From Leptospirales bacterium (GTDB lineage: Bacteria > Spirochaetota > Leptospiria > Leptospirales > Leptonemataceae): DNA of 64,000 nucleotides. Below are positions 63,977-64,000 of this stretch, piece by piece; position 1 is the first letter of the stretch; the number at the start of each line of letters is the position of its first letter. The stretch is taken from positions 168,707 to 232,706 of the forward strand of contig JAEUSB010000095.1 of the NCBI GenBank assembly GCA_016788865.1, written 5' to 3'. The notes under the pieces are model-generated. The model saw only the letters and a program-made list of their open reading frames with translations, was not told the DNA's origin and ran no database searches. Both the position numbers and the translations under genes were made by a program.

Positions 63977-64000
63977 TCCTTCCAGTTTCCACTCTCTTAT

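Overview
The window looks like chromosomal DNA of a spirochaete, most likely order Leptospirales (a Leptospira, Leptonema or Turneriella relative, or an uncultured member). This is an inference from gene content: an XPB-type helicase, a CarD-family regulator, a PIN-TRAM protein, two FAA1-type acyl-CoA ligases, a PEGA-domain protein pair, class III cyclases, an anti-sigma/STAS partner-switch module, a Cys-rich small protein of leptospiral type, and a separate transketolase C-terminal subunit. Base composition is near balanced. There is one tRNA (Ala, GGC) and no rRNA, CRISPR array or intact insertion sequence.

Layout. 1-5.5 kb (minus strand): xerD, a YheT-like hydrolase, a sodium:solute symporter, and a GH36 alpha-galactosidase that runs off the left edge. 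5.7-9.4 kb: glyQS, an FMN reductase, an SRPBCC-MarR pair with a palindromic operator, and a DinB protein. 9.5-12.7 kb: a copper island with a bufferin-like metallophore, a CueR-type regulator, CopZ and CopA, with two copies of one 16-base operator core. 12.8-23.2 kb: an acyl-CoA ligase, a hydrolase relic plus AraC regulator, PIN-TRAM and CarD, a lactonase-like lipoprotein, a degenerate EAL protein, Fur, a FecR lipoprotein, and a TetR / FeeM-like acyltransferase pair with two operators. 23.2-30.6 kb: a large six-hairpin glycosidase, a GC-rich island with a broken ORF and a long inverted repeat, then a TPR / GAF-PP2C-ATPase / STAS signalling operon. 30.7-38.9 kb: tRNA-Ala, a hydrolase, def, two class III cyclases flanking a three-gene envelope cluster, and the XPB helicase. 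Two genes here, at about 34.6 and 37.0 kb, carry apparent frameshifts.

39-51.7 kb: an ArnT-like glycosyltransferase, a Cys-rich protein, a second acyl-CoA ligase, a methyltransferase, rppH, an MCP, valS, a VapBC-type toxin-antitoxin pair, a GNAT, a STAS protein and apaG. 51.8-64 kb: ppdK, a GT2 glycosyltransferase, a tightly packed four-gene minus-strand operon (COG4324 aminopeptidase, CapK/PaaK-like ligase, DUF3419/BtaA-like transferase, CruF-like membrane protein), two tandem PEGA-domain paralogues, metK with its start codon in a hairpin loop, and a transketolase C-terminal subunit with a Lys/Ala/Pro-rich extension.

The best candidates for undescribed biology are the four-gene CapK-BtaA-CruF operon, the stand-alone bufferin inside a CueR/CopA locus, the TetR-controlled FeeM-like synthase, the metK start-codon hairpin, the TPR-Mrr-like fusion, and the GC-rich inverted-repeat island at 25.7-26.2 kb.
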